Shown here: positions 25,208 through 33,855 of the stretch, piece by piece
Numbering within the stretch: the first letter of the stretch is position 1
How the letters are laid out: each line of letters begins with the position of its first letter
Position numbers and translations under genes: made by a program
Assembly (NCBI GenBank): GCA_963976625.1
Contig: CAXBLA010000002.1
Location: forward strand, 124,001 to 188,000
DNA length: 64,000 nt
DNA from: UBA1924 sp963976625
GTDB lineage: Bacteria > Planctomycetota > Phycisphaerae > Phycisphaerales > UBA1924
Direction: 5' to 3'
Notes under the pieces: generated by a model
Databases searched by the model: none
What the model saw: only the letters and a program-made list of their open reading frames with translations
What the model was told of the DNA's origin: nothing

Positions 25208-26527
25208 TCAATCCGGGGCTGAGTAGGCGATTCGTTGGCAAAACTCGATCATCCGCTGCGACTGGGCGCTCCGGCTGAGCTGTTCAATTTCGCTGGCAAT
25301 CGGCTCGGGGAATGTCTGTTCGCTGGCGATCAGCGATCGCAGCGATTGCTCGACCTGCTCGGGTGATTTTCCCAGACGGATCCCGCGACCGGTCCGCGAG
25401 AGCATGGCGCCCATCGCCCCGTCATCAGGCCCGGTCAGCAGCACCATCGGCCCCGCGGCGATGTACTCGAAGAGCTTGCTTGACAGCACCCCGGCCTTGG
25501 GATCAGACCATTCAATCGCCACGAGCGCACTGGCGGATCGCTGGAGCTCGATCGCCCGTTCGTGGGTGACGACGCCGAGGAGTTCGAGCCCATCGAGCGC
25601 GCCCAGCTCTTGGGCGTGATGCTCCCAGAGATCGCACGACGAGCCCGCGACAGCCAGCGTGATGTCGACCCCTTCCTTGCGGAGTGTGGCCAATGCGCTC
25701 AGGATCGCGCGGGGGCATTGATTACCCGGATAGATCCGCCCGGTGAAGACAAGCCGGACGGACTCTTTAAGGCCTGAAGGCTTTCCAGATGACTTCGAAG
25801 TGAGGCAGTCCGGATTGAGTTCGTTGTATCCGTTATAGATCACCTCGACGGGCGCGTTCGAGCGGACACCCAGCCAATCGCCCATGGGCCGGCTCACCGT
25901 CACCAATCCGTCGGCCGATCGGAGCACACGGTTCTCAAGCTGGCGTTCGCGCAGGGTTGTCGGGAAGCAGCCCTTGAAGGGCTGATTGGCCGTCCACAGA
26001 TCGCGGAACTCGGCGACCCACGCCCGGGCGAGCCCGCGCTTTTTGATCTCCATCGCCGCCAGGTGCGCGGTGTAGGGGCCGCTGGAGCTGACCACCACAT
26101 CCCATGGGGCGGCGGTCTTCTGATGCTCACTCGCCCACTCGATCGCTGGCCCGACCCAGTAATCCGTCAGGTCCGGCATCCGCACCGACGAGTACACCCC
26201 GGTCTTCGCCCGCACACGCCCGAGCGTGCCTTTGATCAGCCTGCCCACGCCTGAACCAGAATCAGCAACGCCACCATGCTCGACGCCATCTTCTTGCTTG
26301 TGCACCTTGCGCAGCGAACGCAATATCCTCGGCACCTGATACTCGATCTCGTGGACGGTCCCAGAGAACTCGCCTTCCCATTCGATGACCTGATCGGGGT
26401 GCTTGGCCGTCGTGAGCACATCGACCTCGATCCCCGCCGCGCACGCCTGGCGCGCCAACGCCCAGAGCCGAATCGAAGCGGCTCCACGCTGAGGCGGAAA
26501 GTACGGCGAGACCAAAAGCAGACGCAT
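25208..26527 (-). CDS. GT4-type glycosyltransferase
   Basis: 439 aa. N-terminal LLVSPYFPPQRGAASIRLWALARQ is the acceptor-side GT-B signature. The C-terminal half has LVFTGRIYPGNQCPRAIL and SDPKAGVLSSKLFEYIAAGPMVLL, the nucleotide-sugar site. No clear Shine-Dalgarno. It is codirectional with the wbpB-D-E-like cluster, 106 bp upstream, and probably works on the same glycan; acceptor and donor unknown. Confidence 0.85.
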   Translation of the reverse strand: MRLLLVSPYFPPQRGAASIRLWALARQACAAGIEVDVLTTAKHPDQVIEWEGEFSGTVHEIEYQVPRILRSLRKVHKQEDGVEHGGVADSGSGVGRLIKGTLGRVRAKTGVYSSVRMPDLTDYWVGPAIEWASEHQKTAAPWDVVVSSSGPYTAHLAAMEIKKRGLARAWVAEFRDLWTANQPFKGCFPTTLRERQLENRVLRSADGLVTVSRPMGDWLGVRSNAPVEVIYNGYNELNPDCLTSKSSGKPSGLKESVRLVFTGRIYPGNQCPRAILSALATLRKEGVDITLAVAGSSCDLWEHHAQELGALDGLELLGVVTHERAIELQRSASALVAIEWSDPKAGVLSSKLFEYIAAGPMVLLTGPDDGAMGAMLSRTGRGIRLGKSPEQVEQSLRSLIASEQTFPEPIASEIEQLSRSAQSQRMIEFCQRIAYSAPD

Positions 26528-26576
26528 GGAATCAAGTGTAGCTCATGGCACACAACCATCGCCCGTAGACCCTTCC

Positions 26577-26606
26577 ATTAAAAAGCCCCCGGCTGGCGGG
26601 GGCTTT
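26577..26606 (-). terminator. rho-independent terminator after the short GC-dockerin gene
   Basis: AAAGCCCCCG / CGGGGGCTTT (26582-26591 with 26597-26606), 5-nt loop, T-rich on the minus strand. Confidence 0.85.
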
Positions 26607-26631
26607 GGAAACACTGAAAAGTTCAGCCAGC

Positions 26632-27084
26632 TTATGGGCAGCCGGCGCCGAAGGCGTCGAGGAAGTCCGAGACATCGAAGAAGTCGAACAGACCATCGCC
26701 CGTGAAGTCCGCGGCTGGCTCTTGGGCCCCGAAGGCATCAAGGAAAGCGGATACATCGAAGAAGTCGAGCTGCCCATCGTTGGTCAGGTCCGCCGGGCAC
26801 GAATCAGCCGGATCGATGCCCGCCCAGAAACCGCCCGTGAGGGTGAAGGACCCGCCGGTCATCACCGCGCCCGCGTCGGGCTGCCCGATGGTGCCCGAGA
26901 GCGAGAACTGCCCGCCGGTCATGTTGATCGCACCCCCGCCGTCGATGGTGTGCCACGAGAGATCGAACGGCCCGCCCGAAGGACCAGCGCCGGCGGCGAA
27001 GGCACAGGCCCCAACCAGACCAATGGCGACCTTGGCGTTCTGGAAGCTCATCACTGAGTTGCTTGTTGCTGATCTGATCTTCAT
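26632..27084 (-). CDS. short secreted GC-type dockerin protein
   Basis: 150 aa from the ATG at 27084 (GGGAG upstream). Signal peptide (about 1-31), then a Gly-rich beta segment with two similar units (MTGGQFSLSGTIGQPDAG and MTGGSFTLTGGFWAG), a domain often seen in planctomycete secreted proteins. It is followed by a 55-residue GC dockerin (Cys-PADLTNDGQLDFFDVSAF ... DFFDVSDFLDAFGAGCP). Minimal version of the display architecture; role unknown. Confidence 0.82.
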   Translation of the reverse strand: MKIRSATSNSVMSFQNAKVAIGLVGACAFAAGAGPSGGPFDLSWHTIDGGGAINMTGGQFSLSGTIGQPDAGAVMTGGSFTLTGGFWAGIDPADSCPADLTNDGQLDFFDVSAFLDAFGAQEPAADFTGDGLFDFFDVSDFLDAFGAGCP

Positions 27085-27203
27085 TCGGTACTCCCCCTCG
27101 GTTTCTGATCTTGCTTTGAATCTATCCGATTTGTTCCCTGTTTTCACCCCAAAAAGGATCGTATCAACAGAATTTTCGTTCCTTTTTATGGCGAACCAGC
27201 CGC

Positions 27204-29369
27204 TTATGGGCACCCAGCCCCGAATGCATCGAGGAAGTCGGAGACATCAAAGAAGTCGTACTCCCCGTCATTGTTGAGATCCGCGACCGGATCCTGAGCC
27301 CCAAAGGCGTCCAAGAAATCCGACACATCGAAGAAGTCGAGTTCACCATCGCCGGTGAAGTCCGCGATGCAGGCGACGCCACACGACGAGATATCGTAAA
27401 TCCCGAGCGTGGCATCAAAACCGCCGACACTGTACAAACGATCACCAACCGATGCGATGCTCGCCCCGCCAACACCACTCGGAACAGCGATCGATCCCGC
27501 AACTCTTGGCATGCCCGGATCGGAAATGTCAAACAGCGTCAATGCTGATGTTCCGAGGTAGGACCCTGGTACAATCGCAAAACCATCCTTAAGCACGATG
27601 TCATGCGATAAAACTCCACCAGTCCCGGAGTCCGCGATCGTGATGCTGAAATCGATACTGGATGAAGAATCACTTAAAATCGAGCTGGATTGAAAAATTC
27701 CATATATATCATTAATCGAGTTGTCATCAATCACGGAGACGACTTGATCGCCGACAAGCTTCATCGCTCGTACATTACTGTGAAACTTGGTTGAGAGCAA
27801 CACTGGTGATGAGGGGTCCGTGCAATCCAGCGTCGTAACTCCCCCCCACTCGGCGCCGCCGTGGTAGTAAGATGCGTAGAAAGCAACTCGCCCGTCCTGG
27901 ACATCAAACTCAGTCGTATCGTTTAACTCAGGCACTGGGTACTCAGAAAGAAACACAGGAGACATCGGATCCGAGATATCGAAAATCGTGATATAGTCAT
28001 TAGTCGGGCAGGTGTACAGCACTGACCCTTCAACTTCAATCGCCAAGTTCGCCCCCCAAGCCGTCGACGGCCCTGTCGCATCCCAAGCACCGAGGAGTGC
28101 GGGCGATGAGAGATCGCTAATGTCGATCACCGAGACCTCGCCGGATCCGCTGAGCACAAAGGCGGTATCCCCATCGAAACCGATATCAGCGACTACGGGG
28201 CCACCAAAGCTCAGCGTCGAGATCACTGAGTGTGTTGAGCCGGGTGTGGCGTCAATCACATGCAACGCGTTGTTGACTGTATCGATCGCGAAGATCGAGC
28301 CTTGGTGAACATCCATATATCCAAACTTCGCACCCTTAAGCGCCCCGGGAACGATGCCGTCGAATATCTCTGGACTCGTTGGCACGGCCTTGGCCGCATC
28401 CACCTGGATCATCTCGCGAGCACCGCGGACCCAGAGACTACCATCATGCACTGCGATCTGGGGGAACTCTTGAATATCTGGCCCACCGATTTTGTTCATA
28501 GCAACTGGCGAACTCGGAACTGTCATATCGTAGATCGATGCCCAATGATCTGTTGTCGAGTACATCCAATCGCCGTCGATCACAATCCGGAGTATCGGGC
28601 GATCACTCGCTTGGGTGCTCACCATGACGGGCGTTGATGGGTCTGATACATCGAGTGTGATCAATGAATCCGCACCACCAATCGCCGCAAGATCACCCTG
28701 AACATCGACTACGCCAAAGTTACCAGTCGCTGCAAAATCACCCAAGTGAGCGATCGAAGCAGGATTCGACACATCGAAAATCTGGAGCTGGGCGCTCTGG
28801 TTCCCGAGGTACATCCGATCGCCGACCACATCCAATGCCTTCGTAAAGGAGCCGGCCAATGTGCCGAGTTGTGCCGGGGCATCGAGATCAGAGATATCGT
28901 AAACAATCAGTTCGCTCGAAGTGAGCACATACAAGCGATCGCCAACGACTTTGACAGCATTCACGACCAAACTGTCATCCGTCGCGCGAATAACAGGGGA
29001 CTCTGGATTTGAAATATCGACTAAGCTGAAACCCTTGGCCATGACTTCGCTGTTGCCAATAGCAACGACCGTCCCAGAAATTGAGACTGAAGCGTAGTGT
29101 GCATTGGCCGAAAAGGGAAAAAGCACCTGCGTTGTTGAATCGATCACCGGAGCATCTGAATCCGTCATATCCCAAAGACGGAGATGCGCTCCAAATCCCG
29201 AATAGAGCAATGAAGCGGCCATGTCTCCATCTGAGTCGAGTGCGATCGGCCCAAAGTCAGCCGGGACGCGAGTTTCATACATATCCAACCCACACAGCGC
29301 ACTGCTGGACTGGGCATACACCGGAACCGTAAACATCGCTGCTGCAAAAATACATGCTGCTGTTTTCAT
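27204..29369 (-). CDS. secreted LVIVD-repeat protein with GC-type dockerin
   Basis: 721 aa; AGGAGG before the ATG. Signal peptide to about residue 19 (cleavage after VYA-Q). The body has many LVIVD-type repeats (VDISNPESPVIRA, YDISDLDAPAQLG, FDVSNPASIAHLG, LDVSDPSTPVMVS), predicting one or two large beta-propellers. The C-terminus is Cys-IADFTGDGELDFFDVSDF ... GAGCP. Its first 30 codons and ribosome site are identical in DNA to those of the neighbouring paralogue, while the rest has diverged. Confidence 0.87.
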   Translation of the reverse strand: MKTAACIFAAAMFTVPVYAQSSSALCGLDMYETRVPADFGPIALDSDGDMAASLLYSGFGAHLRLWDMTDSDAPVIDSTTQVLFPFSANAHYASVSISGTVVAIGNSEVMAKGFSLVDISNPESPVIRATDDSLVVNAVKVVGDRLYVLTSSELIVYDISDLDAPAQLGTLAGSFTKALDVVGDRMYLGNQSAQLQIFDVSNPASIAHLGDFAATGNFGVVDVQGDLAAIGGADSLITLDVSDPSTPVMVSTQASDRPILRIVIDGDWMYSTTDHWASIYDMTVPSSPVAMNKIGGPDIQEFPQIAVHDGSLWVRGAREMIQVDAAKAVPTSPEIFDGIVPGALKGAKFGYMDVHQGSIFAIDTVNNALHVIDATPGSTHSVISTLSFGGPVVADIGFDGDTAFVLSGSGEVSVIDISDLSSPALLGAWDATGPSTAWGANLAIEVEGSVLYTCPTNDYITIFDISDPMSPVFLSEYPVPELNDTTEFDVQDGRVAFYASYYHGGAEWGGVTTLDCTDPSSPVLLSTKFHSNVRAMKLVGDQVVSVIDDNSINDIYGIFQSSSILSDSSSSIDFSITIADSGTGGVLSHDIVLKDGFAIVPGSYLGTSALTLFDISDPGMPRVAGSIAVPSGVGGASIASVGDRLYSVGGFDATLGIYDISSCGVACIADFTGDGELDFFDVSDFLDAFGAQDPVADLNNDGEYDFFDVSDFLDAFGAGCP

Positions 29370-29386
29370 CGTGAATCCTCCTGAAA
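29298..29386. repeat. 89-bp exact direct repeat, copy 1 (5' end of LVIVD-dockerin gene)
   Basis: Covers the ribosome-binding site, start codon and signal-peptide codons of the 721-aa gene; identical to 31652-31740. Sequence on either side differs. Confidence 0.95.
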
Positions 29387-29548
29387 TGACTGAGACAAAC
29401 TGATCTGGGCATCATATTTGTTGAGCACTCTTTCCAAAATATCACATCTGAAACCCAAACGATATTCAAATACATAAATAAATATATCGAGCCCACAGTA
29501 ATCGATGCTTACCCAGGCCTCGCCACGGCCAACAATCGCGTAAACACT

Positions 29549-31723
29549 TTACCCACAACCCTTAGCGAACGCATCAAGAAAGTCCGAGACATCGAAGAAG
29601 TCATAGATCCCATCATCGGTGAAATCGGCGATCGGATCCTGAGCCGCGAAGGCATCGAGGAACGCGGAGACATCGAAGAAGTCGAGTACGCTATCACCCG
29701 TAAGGTCTGCGATACAGGCCGCGCTACATGATGAGATGTCGTAGATCCCAAGCGACGCATTCCAACCTGACACAGAGTACAACAGATCACCATCGGAGGC
29801 CACACTTATTGAGCCCGAAGAGTTTGGCATTGCCAATGAACCTGAGAGAATGGGCAGCGTGGGGTTAGAGATATCAAAGAAGGTCAGCGAAGGGATTAGA
29901 TTGCTTGAAGGGACAACTGCAAAATGGCCCTTGATCAACATATCAGGACTCAGCGAGCCGCCGTACGCAGAAAACAGTTCATTGCTTTGAAACATGATCT
30001 CTGAAGATGAGTCATCGAGTAGTGACTGTGATTGAAATGATGCGAATGGTGGGTCAAAGGATCCCAACTCGATTTGCCTTATTGAGAGCACATGATCATT
30101 GACCCGCTTGATCGCTTTGACTCCAAAGTTAAATCGCCCACCGGGCATCACCACAGGCGAGGCCGGGCTTGTGCAATCGAATGCGTGAATAGTTCCAAGC
30201 TCGCCGCCATGAAAGTACGATGAATAGGCAATCACGATTCCATCTTGAACATCGAAATCAGTAATCTGATCGTTCGACAGCATCGTTTCAGAAACAAACA
30301 CGGGCGAGAGCGGATTGGAAACATCATGGATCGTAAATGCACCCAAAGTTGGGCTCGTATAGAGAAGTGAACCTTCAGCTTTCAGGGCCAAGCCAACATC
30401 AGAGTTGAGTGTCGGTGCGGAAGCATCCCATGAACCAACAATCGTAGCCGCTGATGGATCACTGATATCGATGACCGAGACCATCTCACCTGACCTGCTC
30501 ATCATGAAAGCGGAATCATCTGCAAATGCGATGTCATTGGCCATGACGCTGCCAAAGCTGATTGTGGAGAGCACCGAATGCGTCGAGCCTGGCGAGCCGT
30601 CGATGACATGAAGTGCATTATTAGCGGTATCGATCGCGTAGATCGATCCCTGATGAACATCAACATGCCCGAACTTGGCACCTATCAACGCGCCCGGCAC
30701 CAACCCCTCGAAAACTTCTGGTTGAATAGGCTCGGTTTGATCCGGATCCAGTTGAATAAGCTCATGCGCACCACGGACCCAGAGCTTGCCGTTGCCTGAA
30801 GTGATCTGTGGAAAACCACGAATATCTGGGCCGCTGAGTGTGCTATGAATCACTGGATCGAGCGGCTCAGAGACATCAAAGATTGATACCGAGCCAGCGT
30901 CAGATGAAAACACCCAATCGCCCTCATTGACGATATGAAGCAATGGGCGATCGGCTGCCTGAGTCCCAAGTTCTATAGGCGTTGTTGGATCCGTCACATC
31001 AAGCATCACCAGGGAGTTCAACACCCCGATCGCCGCGGTATCTCCATCTACACTCATCGCGCCAAGATCGCCCGAAGCTGCATACTCCCCGAGAAGGCTT
31101 ATTGAGGCCGGGTTCGCCACATCGAAGATCTGGAGTTGATCGCTCGTATTCCCGAGATACATCCGAGTACCGACCACATCTAATGAATTCGTGAAAGTGC
31201 CCGCGAGGGTGCCGAGGCTAACGGGCGCGTCAAGATCTGAGATGTTGTAGATCGAAAGAAGATTCGGCGTTAATACATACAACCGATCACCGACGATTTG
31301 CACCGCGATCATATCCGCGGCAACTGTTGAACGGATAACCGGATTCACAGAATCCGAGATGTCAAAGATGCGAACCTCGCCAGGAATACCCATGTTGGAA
31401 TCATGCAAACCAAGAGCAACCACCGATCCTTCGAGCGATAGAAAAGTCATACTCGCATCGCTGAGAAACTCACCTTGAGAGAGTGTGGAATCAAGATCAG
31501 GAACGACAGGATTGGTCATATCCCAAAGGCTGAGGAACAACACACCATCAAGACTACGAGTCAACGATGCAGTCTTGATGCCATCTGAATCAAGTGCCAT
31601 CGGCCCGTAGTCTGCCGATACGCGTTTTTCGAACATATCGAGCCCACACAACGCACTGCTGGACTGGGCATACACCGGAACCGTAAACATCGCTGCTGCA
31701 AAAATACATGCTGCTGTTTTCAT
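29549..31723 (-). CDS. secreted LVIVD-repeat protein with GC-type dockerin (paralogue)
   Basis: 724 aa from the ATG at 31723 (AGGAGG upstream; an earlier in-frame ATG lacks a site). Same architecture as the downstream 721-aa protein: signal peptide, LVIVD-type repeats (IFDISDSVNPVIR, IYNISDLDAPVSLG, IFDVANPASISLLG) and a GC dockerin ending KGCG instead of GAGCP. The 179-bp gap between the two genes holds no gene. Confidence 0.87.
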   Translation of the reverse strand: MKTAACIFAAAMFTVPVYAQSSSALCGLDMFEKRVSADYGPMALDSDGIKTASLTRSLDGVLFLSLWDMTNPVVPDLDSTLSQGEFLSDASMTFLSLEGSVVALGLHDSNMGIPGEVRIFDISDSVNPVIRSTVAADMIAVQIVGDRLYVLTPNLLSIYNISDLDAPVSLGTLAGTFTNSLDVVGTRMYLGNTSDQLQIFDVANPASISLLGEYAASGDLGAMSVDGDTAAIGVLNSLVMLDVTDPTTPIELGTQAADRPLLHIVNEGDWVFSSDAGSVSIFDVSEPLDPVIHSTLSGPDIRGFPQITSGNGKLWVRGAHELIQLDPDQTEPIQPEVFEGLVPGALIGAKFGHVDVHQGSIYAIDTANNALHVIDGSPGSTHSVLSTISFGSVMANDIAFADDSAFMMSRSGEMVSVIDISDPSAATIVGSWDASAPTLNSDVGLALKAEGSLLYTSPTLGAFTIHDVSNPLSPVFVSETMLSNDQITDFDVQDGIVIAYSSYFHGGELGTIHAFDCTSPASPVVMPGGRFNFGVKAIKRVNDHVLSIRQIELGSFDPPFASFQSQSLLDDSSSEIMFQSNELFSAYGGSLSPDMLIKGHFAVVPSSNLIPSLTFFDISNPTLPILSGSLAMPNSSGSISVASDGDLLYSVSGWNASLGIYDISSCSAACIADLTGDSVLDFFDVSAFLDAFAAQDPIADFTDDGIYDFFDVSDFLDAFAKGCG

Positions 31724-31740
31724 CGTGAATCCTCCTGAAA
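31652..31740. repeat. 89-bp exact direct repeat, copy 2 (5' end of LVIVD-dockerin paralogue)
   Basis: Identical to 29298-29386; contains ribosome site, ATG and signal peptide region of the 724-aa gene. Confidence 0.95.
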
Positions 31741-31997
31741 CTTGATGGGCGAAATGATCTACCTGTGAATTCTCAAGGTACTTCATTTAACAAACAATCA
31801 CAACCATTATTTTCAGAAATAATATCCTAAGCCCATCACAATGAGCAACGAGAAATCACGAACGTTCTAAAAACAGATTTCCCTCCACAAACTCTTTTCT
31901 TGCAGTTATTAACAACCAAATCGAAGCCGCCCGAGACTTCAAAGAAATCAAAGACCCTGCACTCAGCAAGCCTGTGATCGAGGCCTGAACCGCGGAT
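31724..31997. other. AT-rich intergenic region without a supported gene
   Basis: Between the LVIVD-dockerin gene and the atpA terminator. On the minus strand near 31920-31970 a short translated segment reads VFDFFEVSGGFD, reminiscent of a dockerin repeat but without start, ribosome site or flanking domain; at most a relic. Confidence 0.5.
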
Positions 31998-32022
31998 AAA
32001 AAAAGCCCGCCTTCCGGCGGGC
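31998..32022 (-). terminator. rho-independent terminator of atpA
   Basis: GCCCGCC / GGCGGGC (32005-32011 with 32016-32022), TTCC loop, then seven T on the minus strand. Shows that atpA is the last, and here the only, gene of its transcript at this locus. Confidence 0.9.
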
Positions 32023-32095
32023 ATTTGTGTTGATATATTTGATTGATATATTTAATTGATCAACGGCGTGGCCGCTCAATGCTCAATCCTCGGCT

Positions 32096-33628
32096 TTAAC
32101 CGTTCCAGCCGGCCTTGAAGTTGTTCAGGGCATCGACGAGCTGCTTCTCGACATCGTCGTTGATGGCCTTGGCTTCGTAGATCGCGTCCCAGACACCCTT
32201 GGCGGAGGTCTGGAAGTACTCGTGCATGTCCTTCTCGAAGTCGGCGACCTTGGTCAGCTCGACGGTGTCGAGGAAGCCCTTGGTGCCCGCGTAGATCGAG
32301 ATGATCTGGTTGGTCACATTCTGAGGCACATACTGCGGCTGCTTGAGCAGTTCGACCATGCGTGCACCGCGATCGAGCTGGGCCTTGGTGGCCTTGTCGA
32401 GATCGGTACCCAGCTGGGCGAACGCTTCGAGCTCGCGGTAGGCCGCGAGGTCCAGACGCAGCGAGCCGGCGATCTTCTTCACCGCCTTGACCTGAGCGGC
32501 ACCGCCCACCGAGAAGAAGAGTTCTGGTTCGAGGTAGATCTGGACATCGGTGATCGAGATCACATTGGTCGGGATGTAGGCCGACACATCGCCTTCCTGG
32601 GTCTCGATGATCGGCAGGGCGGTCAGCGAACCGGCACCGTGCTCGTCGGAGAGCTTGGTGGAGCGTTCGAGCAGGCGGCTATGCAGGTAGAACACATCGC
32701 CCGGGAATGCTTCACGCCCTGGAGGACGACGGAGCAGCAGCGAGAGCTGGCGGTACGCCACAGCCTGCTTTGAAAGATCGTCATACACCACGAGGACATG
32801 CTTGGGGTACTTGTTGCCGTTGGCGAGGGTCTTGCCCTCTTCCTTGCCCGACCACATGAAGTGCTCGCCCATCGCACACCCGGTGTAGGGAGCGATGTAC
32901 TGCATCGGCGCAGGGTCAGAAGAGCCCGCGTTGACGACGATGGTGTAATCCATCGCGCCCGCGTCCTTGAGGGTCTGCACCACGCCGGCCACGGTCGATT
33001 CCTTCTGGCCGACCGCGACATACACACAGACCACGGCTTCGTCCGTGCCCCAGTACTGCTTCTGGTTGATGATCGCGTCGAGTGCAACCGCGGTCTTGCC
33101 GGTTTTGCGATCGCCAATGATCAGCTCACGCTGGCCGCGACCAACAGGGATCATCGCGTCGATCGCTTTGATGCCGGTCTGGAGTGGTTCGTGCACCGGC
33201 TGGCGGGCGGCGATGCCCGGAGCGATGATGTCCACGAGTGCGGTCTCTGAGTTGCCCAATGCTGGTCCGTCGTCGATCGGGCGTCCCAATGGGTCGACCA
33301 CGCGTCCGAGCATCTGCTCGCCGACGGGGACCTCGAGGAGCTTGCCGGTGGCTTTGACGGTGTCGCCTTCTTTGACGGCCAGGAAGTTGCCGTAGATGAT
33401 CGCACCGACGGTGTCTTCTTCGAGGTTCATCACCTGGCCCATGACGGCGCCTTCGGATGATTCGAACTCGATGAGCTCGCCGGCCATGGCCTTGGAGAGC
33501 CCGTAGATACGAGCGATCCCGTCGCCGACTTCGACAACGCGCCCGACTTCGGAGATTTCCAGCTCGCTGGAAAACTGTGCCACTTCTTGTTTGATTACGC
33601 TGACGATCTCATCGGTCTTGATCTTCAC
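32096..33628 (-). CDS. atpA: F1 ATP synthase alpha subunit, lacking the arginine-finger segment
   Basis: 510 aa, GTG start with AGGAGAG upstream. Beta-barrel domain (1-95), P-loop GDRKTGKT (172-179), VYDDLSKQAVAYRQ (Walker B region), PGREAFPGDVFYLHSRLLER and the C-terminal helical domain are typical. Two departures stand out. About a dozen extra residues lie at 259-275 (WSGKEEGKTLANGNKYPK) just before Walker B. After EPELFFS (373) the chain jumps straight to VGGAAQ, omitting about 14 residues that in other alpha subunits read GIRPAVNPGLSVSR and carry the arginine finger (Arg376 in E. coli). No other atp gene is adjacent. It may be a second, specialised copy or a lineage-specific variant. Confidence 0.88.
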   Translation of the reverse strand: MKIKTDEIVSVIKQEVAQFSSELEISEVGRVVEVGDGIARIYGLSKAMAGELIEFESSEGAVMGQVMNLEEDTVGAIIYGNFLAVKEGDTVKATGKLLEVPVGEQMLGRVVDPLGRPIDDGPALGNSETALVDIIAPGIAARQPVHEPLQTGIKAIDAMIPVGRGQRELIIGDRKTGKTAVALDAIINQKQYWGTDEAVVCVYVAVGQKESTVAGVVQTLKDAGAMDYTIVVNAGSSDPAPMQYIAPYTGCAMGEHFMWSGKEEGKTLANGNKYPKHVLVVYDDLSKQAVAYRQLSLLLRRPPGREAFPGDVFYLHSRLLERSTKLSDEHGAGSLTALPIIETQEGDVSAYIPTNVISITDVQIYLEPELFFSVGGAAQVKAVKKIAGSLRLDLAAYRELEAFAQLGTDLDKATKAQLDRGARMVELLKQPQYVPQNVTNQIISIYAGTKGFLDTVELTKVADFEKDMHEYFQTSAKGVWDAIYEAKAINDDVEKQLVDALNNFKAGWNG

Positions 33629-33855
33629 GGGAAGCTCTCCTGCGTGCTCCGAAATAACAGGCTTGTCTGACTCTCAACAGGCTTGTGATCGGCATGCGGT
33701 GCGTGAAAAAGGGGGTGAATAACAGCCGGTCAATCCGGGTGACAACCCGAACGAACAGGGAGAGTAGGGTAGGGCACCAAAGCCCCGAAGTCTTGCAATT
33801 GTCAGCAGTTGAAATTAATCACCACGCCCATATTTTGGGTCGGAGAGCCGCTTGC

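Noticed and set aside
32026..32060. Short TTGATATATTT direct repeats after the atpA terminator
   Set aside because: Only two short AT-rich copies; no further structure.
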